NCBI GenBank assembly: GCA_947471745.1
Contig: CANJKZ010000010.1
Coordinates: 9,049,501 to 9,113,500, forward strand
Direction: 5' to 3'
DNA from: Closterium sp. Naga37s-1
Taxonomy: Eukaryota; Streptophyta; Zygnematophyceae; Desmidiales; Closteriaceae
Length of the DNA stretch: 64,000 bases
Part shown: positions 62,932-64,000 of the stretch, piece by piece
How the letters are laid out: the number at the start of each line of letters is the position of its first letter
How positions within the stretch are numbered: the first letter of the stretch is position 1
The notes under the pieces: model-generated
Databases searched by the model: none
Told to the model about the DNA's origin: nothing
The model's input: the letters and a program-made list of their open reading frames with translations, nothing else
Program-made: the position numbers and the translations under genes

Positions 62932-64000
62932 CTCCTCCCCCCTCAGGTGGCAACGTCCTCGTTGCCTTGAGGTGCTTCTGAGGATGAGCGCTTCGAGCAC
63001 GCCGTATCACATTACGACCAGGGTCAACACCATCCACTGGCTGTGCGGCAGCTCGTCGGGCCAGATCTGCCATGTATGACTGAACTGCAGTTTCAGTCAG
63101 ATGCTCTTCTGGTTCCCATGAGTTGTGTTCAGGCCCATAGCCTTTCCACTTGATGAGGAACTCTCGTATTGTCTTGCGGCCGCGCTGTCGATCACGGTGC
63201 ATCAGCACTCGTTCGACTTCATAAAACAGTTCCTCCCCCAGGACGATCGTTGGTGGCGGCAAGTACTTGCCCTCTGCAACGTACTTGTTCAACAGAGACA
63301 CGTGGAAGACGTTGTGAATCTGCAATGTATCAGGCAGCTTAAGCTTGTAAGCTACCACACCAACACGCTTGATCACCTCGAAAGGCCCAATCCATCGAGG
63401 GAACAGCTTTCGTGCTCCAGGGATTTTGAGACGAATGTTCTTCGTGCTCAACAAAACTTTGTCTCCGACCTCAAATGAGACTTTTGTCGGTGCTGAGAGA
63501 GTTGCAGCCAATGGCGAGCAGACTTAAGCGCTTCTTGCTGCTTGCCAACAAAGTCTTTTGCGGCTGGAATTTTCAATCCGCCGATCCCATGCGTAGCAGG
63601 TGTTGTGGGATGCCGACCATAGTTCAGAATGAAAGGTTTTTCACGTGTACCTTCATGAACTGAATTGTTCACTGCGAATTCAACGACAGGCAACAACTCG
63701 TCCCAATCATCCTGAGTTGGGCCAATGAATCAACGAAGCATCTGTTCAAGTGTCCGGTTTGTTCGTTCCGTCTGCCCATCGGTTTGTGGGTGGAACGCCG
63801 ATGACATCTTAAGCTTCGTTCCTAGTGTCCGTGTGACTTCTTGCCAGAACCGGCTTGTGAAGCGCGGATCCCGGTCGGACACCAATACACGTGGTAACCC
63901 GTGTAAGCGGAAAACGTGCGCCATAAACAATTTGGCCGTATCTTCCGCAGATACGTCCGTTGTCGTAGCCACGAAATGTACCATTTTTGTCAGACGATCC
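62927..64000 (-). pseudogene. G3 integrase C-terminal half and chromodomain
   Basis: From the edge: integrase core MVHFVATTTDVSAEDTAKLF, VLVSDRDPRFTSRFW, HPQTDGQTERTNRTLEQMLR, then a TGA at about 63730; VEFAVNNSVHEGT to a frame change near 63500; KVSFEVGDKVLLSTKNI, PRWIGPFEV, HNVFHVSLLNKY; and a chromodomain (YEVERVLMHR, FLIKWKGYG, NSWEPEEHL). The stop codon TAA (62927-62929) lies inside the first bases of the 3' LTR. One nonsense codon and one frameshift make this copy inactive. Confidence 0.9.

Larger units (their letters stand above)
62207..64000 (-). mobile_element. G3: chromodomain gypsy retrotransposon, runs off the right edge
   Basis: 3' LTR 62207-62931, purine tract 62932-62945, then Pol C-terminus on the minus strand. 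The 5' part is outside the window; the base pairs outside the LTR (CTTAT, 62202-62206) predict its target duplication. A different family from G2. Confidence 0.88.

Overview
The window is a nuclear segment of a green-lineage eukaryote, most likely a streptophyte (non-seed plant or charophyte alga), almost entirely filled with LTR retrotransposons nested inside one another. Reasons: most primer-binding sites resemble the complement of plant initiator Met-tRNA (TGGTATCAGAGC); Ty1/copia and chromodomain Ty3/gypsy (chromovirus) elements dominate; a decayed host gene resembles plant ILK-type (ankyrin plus Raf-like) kinases; there are spliceosomal introns and no bacterial gene organisation. The species cannot be named from the sequence.

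Layout. Host DNA is only about 1-3294, 35000-35140 and 56118-62206. Copia element B (3295-34994, minus, TSD AATTT) sits between the first two host pieces. In B's Gag lies G1 (7362-26590, plus), a Gag-only LTR element. In G1's gag lies copia El1 (9863-23680, plus, TSD GGAGG), and in El1's polyprotein lies copia El2 (14052-21524, minus, TSD GAGTC). El2 is intact, with one 2014-codon ORF and identical LTRs. Copia El3 (28115-34859, minus, TSD AGAGG) sits in B's leader. Only 146 bp of host DNA separates B from copia element D (35141-56112, plus, TSD CAGGG). D contains chromovirus G2 (42061-55811, minus, TSD GTGTA), which carries copia El4 (44495-51231, minus, TSD TGCCA) in its RT gene and a 1.4-kb TRIM-like element El5 (53297-54737, minus, TSD GGCGG) in its gag. 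A further chromovirus, G3, starts at 62207 and runs off the right edge.

Removing each insert with one TSD copy restores the reading frame of the interrupted gene (G1 Gag, El1 polyprotein, G2 Gag and G2 Pol), which independently supports the nesting.

The copia elements form one lineage with very short LTRs (109-132 bp; 176-177 bp in El5). They share an LTR skeleton, a 3' noncoding module with a purine-rich tract, GC-rich tandem repeats between primer-binding site and coding region, and in the coding copies a stretched zinc-knuckle-like motif C-x13-C-x3/4-H-x4-C in place of the usual CCHC knuckle. Only El2 is complete. El1 and B have lost reverse transcriptase, El3 and El4 lack the capsid part of Gag and share two stop codons, and D has four nonsense mutations. 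Several defective copies nevertheless have identical or nearly identical LTRs, which suggests mobilisation in trans.

The right host block (56-62 kb, minus strand) carries the broken ILK-type kinase gene, whose exons are accompanied by degenerate duplicate exons embedded in C-rich and pentanucleotide tandem arrays.
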